Source: Anaerolineae bacterium (lineage in GTDB: Bacteria; Chloroflexota; Anaerolineae; 4572-78; J111). From it: a stretch of 8,718 nucleotides of DNA. The position numbers and the translations under genes were made by a program. The stretch spans positions 1-8,718 of the forward strand of contig JAGRBY010000295.1 in the NCBI GenBank assembly GCA_020433835.1, in the 5' to 3' direction. Positions 7,213-8,718 of the stretch are shown one piece after another (positions within the stretch are counted from its first letter, which is position 1; the number at the start of each line of letters is the position of its first letter). The notes below the pieces were generated by a model that made no database searches, was not told the DNA's origin, and worked only from the letters and a program-made list of their open reading frames with translations.

Positions 7213-8718
7213 TGTACCTAAAAGCACTCGAACTACAAGGCTACAAGTCATTCGCCAACAAAGTTGAATTTGTGTTTGATCGCGGCATCACCGCCGTGGT
7301 CGGACCAAACGGCAGCGGTAAATCAAACGTGGCCGATGCCATCCGTTGGGTTTTGGGCGAACAGAGTTATCGCTCACTGCGCGGCAAAAAGACGGAAGAT
7401 ATGATCTTCTCCGGCTCCGACGGGCGAGCCAGGCTGGGCATGGCTTCGGCAACATTGATATTAGACAACTCCGATAAATGGATGCCCATCGATTTCTCAG
7501 AGGTAACCATTTCCCGACGGGCCTATCGCTCCGGTGAGAACGAATATTATCTCAACGGCAGTCGGGTACGACTAAGAGATGTGGCCGAACTGCTGGCCCG
7601 AGGCGGAATGAGTCGCCAAACCTACACGGTTATCGGCCAGGGCATGATCGATCGGGTGCTTTCGCTCCATTCCGATGAACGCCGACTTCTCTTTGAAGAA
7701 GCGGCCGGCATCATTTTTCATCGCCAAAAACGGGCCGATGCCTTAGATAAACTAACCTCCACCCAGGATAATCTGCTTCGTCTAAACGACATCGTCCAAG
7801 AAATTGAACCCCAACTCCGTCGCCTTCAAAAGCAAGCCGAGCGAGCCGAAGAGTTTGCCCTCATCAAAACCCACCTCGAAGGGCTGTTGCATGTTTGGTA
7901 CGGCTATCGCTGGGGCCAGAGTCAGCGCAAACTCAGTGAATCGAGCCAACTGCTTCACGAAAGTGAGGGGCTGTTAAAACAGCATCGCAGCCGGTTGCAG
8001 CAGATGAACTTAGAGATCGACACCCTGCGCACCGAACAAACCGAAGCCCGGGCGCAGCTCAGCCGCTGGTATTCCGAAAATAACCAACTCACCAAACGCG
8101 CCGAAGCCATCCAGCGCGAGTTAGCCGTTAACGAAGAACGTGCTAACCAGTACGCGGCCCAGCGCGAGGAAATTCTGGCCGAACTCAGCCCGCTTAAAGA
8201 GAATGTCGATAGCCAGGCACAGCACATCCGTGATGCGGAAGCTGCCCTCGCCGCTATAACCGACGCGTTGAGCCAGGCTGAAGAAGCCTTGCAAACCCTA
8301 CAGAGTCAATTTGAAGCGCATCAAGCCCAGCAGCGTGAAGTCCTGGCGCGACAGAATGCCGCCGAGGCCAAAGTCCAGAAAATCACAACAGAACTGACCC
8401 AGCGTCGCACCCGTCTTGCCCAACTCGGCGAGCGGCGTGATACCCTTATAACCGAACAGCAAGGCCGCGCCGAAGAATTAGCCCGTCTACAGACCCAGCA
8501 GCAAGAACTGCAAGAGCGCCAAACCCAACTAACGGCCAAACTGACCGAGTTTGATGGCGAACTGCTGGCCCTCGAAACGCAGCAGACCCAATACCGCGAC
8601 CAACAAAGCCAGCTCAACCAAACCGCCGAACAACTTAAAAACCAAATGACCACTCTCAGCCGCCGCGAGGATGCCCTCAGAGCACGCCTCGACGTCCTGG
8701 ACAAGCTGCGCAACGACA
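7212..8718 (+). CDS. smc: Chromosome partition protein SMC, N-terminal part (3' truncated by window edge)
   Basis: The frame is open for 502 codons to the right edge. The N-terminus [20 protein letters not shown] is the canonical SMC start. Walker A is GPNGSGKS (31-38, K37 binding ATP phosphate), followed by [14 protein letters not shown] with the Q loop. The head continues through [12 protein letters not shown] and [11 protein letters not shown] to FEEAAGI (E162-E163-A164-A165-G166), after which a long Gln/Glu/Ala/Leu-rich coiled coil runs from about 172 to the edge. The hinge, second coil, signature motif and Walker B lie outside. SMC dimers with ScpA and ScpB load on DNA, compact the chromosome and help segregate it. 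The start is set by family alignment. No Shine-Dalgarno is seen: the expected place is occupied by the heptamer repeats. No frameshift or internal stop is present. Confidence 0.95.
   Translation, partial: MYLKALELQGYKSFANKVEFVFDRGITAVVGPNGSGKSNVADAIRWVLGEQSYRSLRGKKTEDMIFSGSDGRARLGMASATLILDNSDKWMPIDFSEVTISRRAYRSGENEYYLNGSRVRLRDVAELLARGGMSRQTYTVIGQGMIDRVLSLHSDERRLLFEEAAGIIFHRQKRADALDKLTSTQDNLLRLNDIVQEIEPQLRRLQKQAERAEEFALIKTHLEGLLHVWYGYRWGQSQRKLSESSQLLHESEGLLKQHRSRLQQMNLEIDTLRTEQTEARAQLSRWYSENNQLTKRAEAIQRELAVNEERANQYAAQREEILAELSPLKENVDSQAQHIRDAEAALAAITDALSQAEEALQTLQSQFEAHQAQQREVLARQNAAEAKVQKITTELTQRRTRLAQLGERRDTLITEQQGRAEELARLQTQQQELQERQTQLTAKLTEFDGELLALETQQTQYRDQQSQLNQTAEQLKNQMTTLSRREDALRARLDVLDKLRND

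Noticed and set aside
8321..8713. Minus-strand open frame of 130 codons inside smc
   Set aside because: Its Arg/Ser/Cys/Trp-rich sequence is the complement of the coiled-coil codons of smc, it has no recognisable domain, and the forward frame is clearly SMC.

Overview
The window carries a two-component signalling cluster on the + strand (about 1-5264), a CoA-transferase gene on the - strand (5329-6867), and the 5' part of the chromosome-maintenance gene smc on the + strand (7212 to the right edge). No plasmid, phage, transposon, CRISPR, tRNA or rRNA signal was seen. Base composition is moderate and the coding strands are dense. The organism is most likely a free-living bacterium rich in hybrid histidine kinases. 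A Chloroflexota (Anaerolineae-like) or cyanobacterium-like source would fit three things: the response regulator with a soluble HAMP-like domain and a conserved tail, the heptamer repeats, and the SMC head. This assignment rests on recalled family resemblance only and is not proven.

Left region (1-4361): the end of a sensor histidine kinase (catalytic ATPase domain), a stand-alone CheY-like receiver protein, and a 1207-residue hybrid kinase run in the same direction. The receiver gene and the hybrid kinase overlap by ATGA, so they are probably translationally coupled. The hybrid kinase reads REC - coiled coil - GAF - PAS - HisKA - HATPase - REC - REC - HPt, with the key phosphorylation residues present (H529, D62, D837, D982, H1148). 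It is therefore a nearly self-contained phosphorelay with a receiver as its input end. Its N-terminal receiver is a close paralogue of the stand-alone receiver just upstream.

Middle region (4362-5317): after a 174-base gap with a strong Shine-Dalgarno comes a response regulator made of a receiver, a HAMP-like segment without membrane helices, and a conserved charged C-terminal tail. It could be an output of the HPt domain of the hybrid kinase (inference). It ends at a strong hairpin with A and T tracts on either side, which can terminate transcription from both strands.

Right region (5329-8718): the convergent CoA-transferase of the succinyl-CoA:acetate (AarC/YgfH) type has its catalytic glutamate and glycine-rich loop. 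It diverges from smc. The 344-base divergent spacer holds two back-to-back sigma70-type promoters with the same hexamers (TTGACT and TATACT). It also holds an array of 7-base repeats that forms an imperfect inverted repeat and runs into the smc start codon, where a Shine-Dalgarno sequence would be expected.
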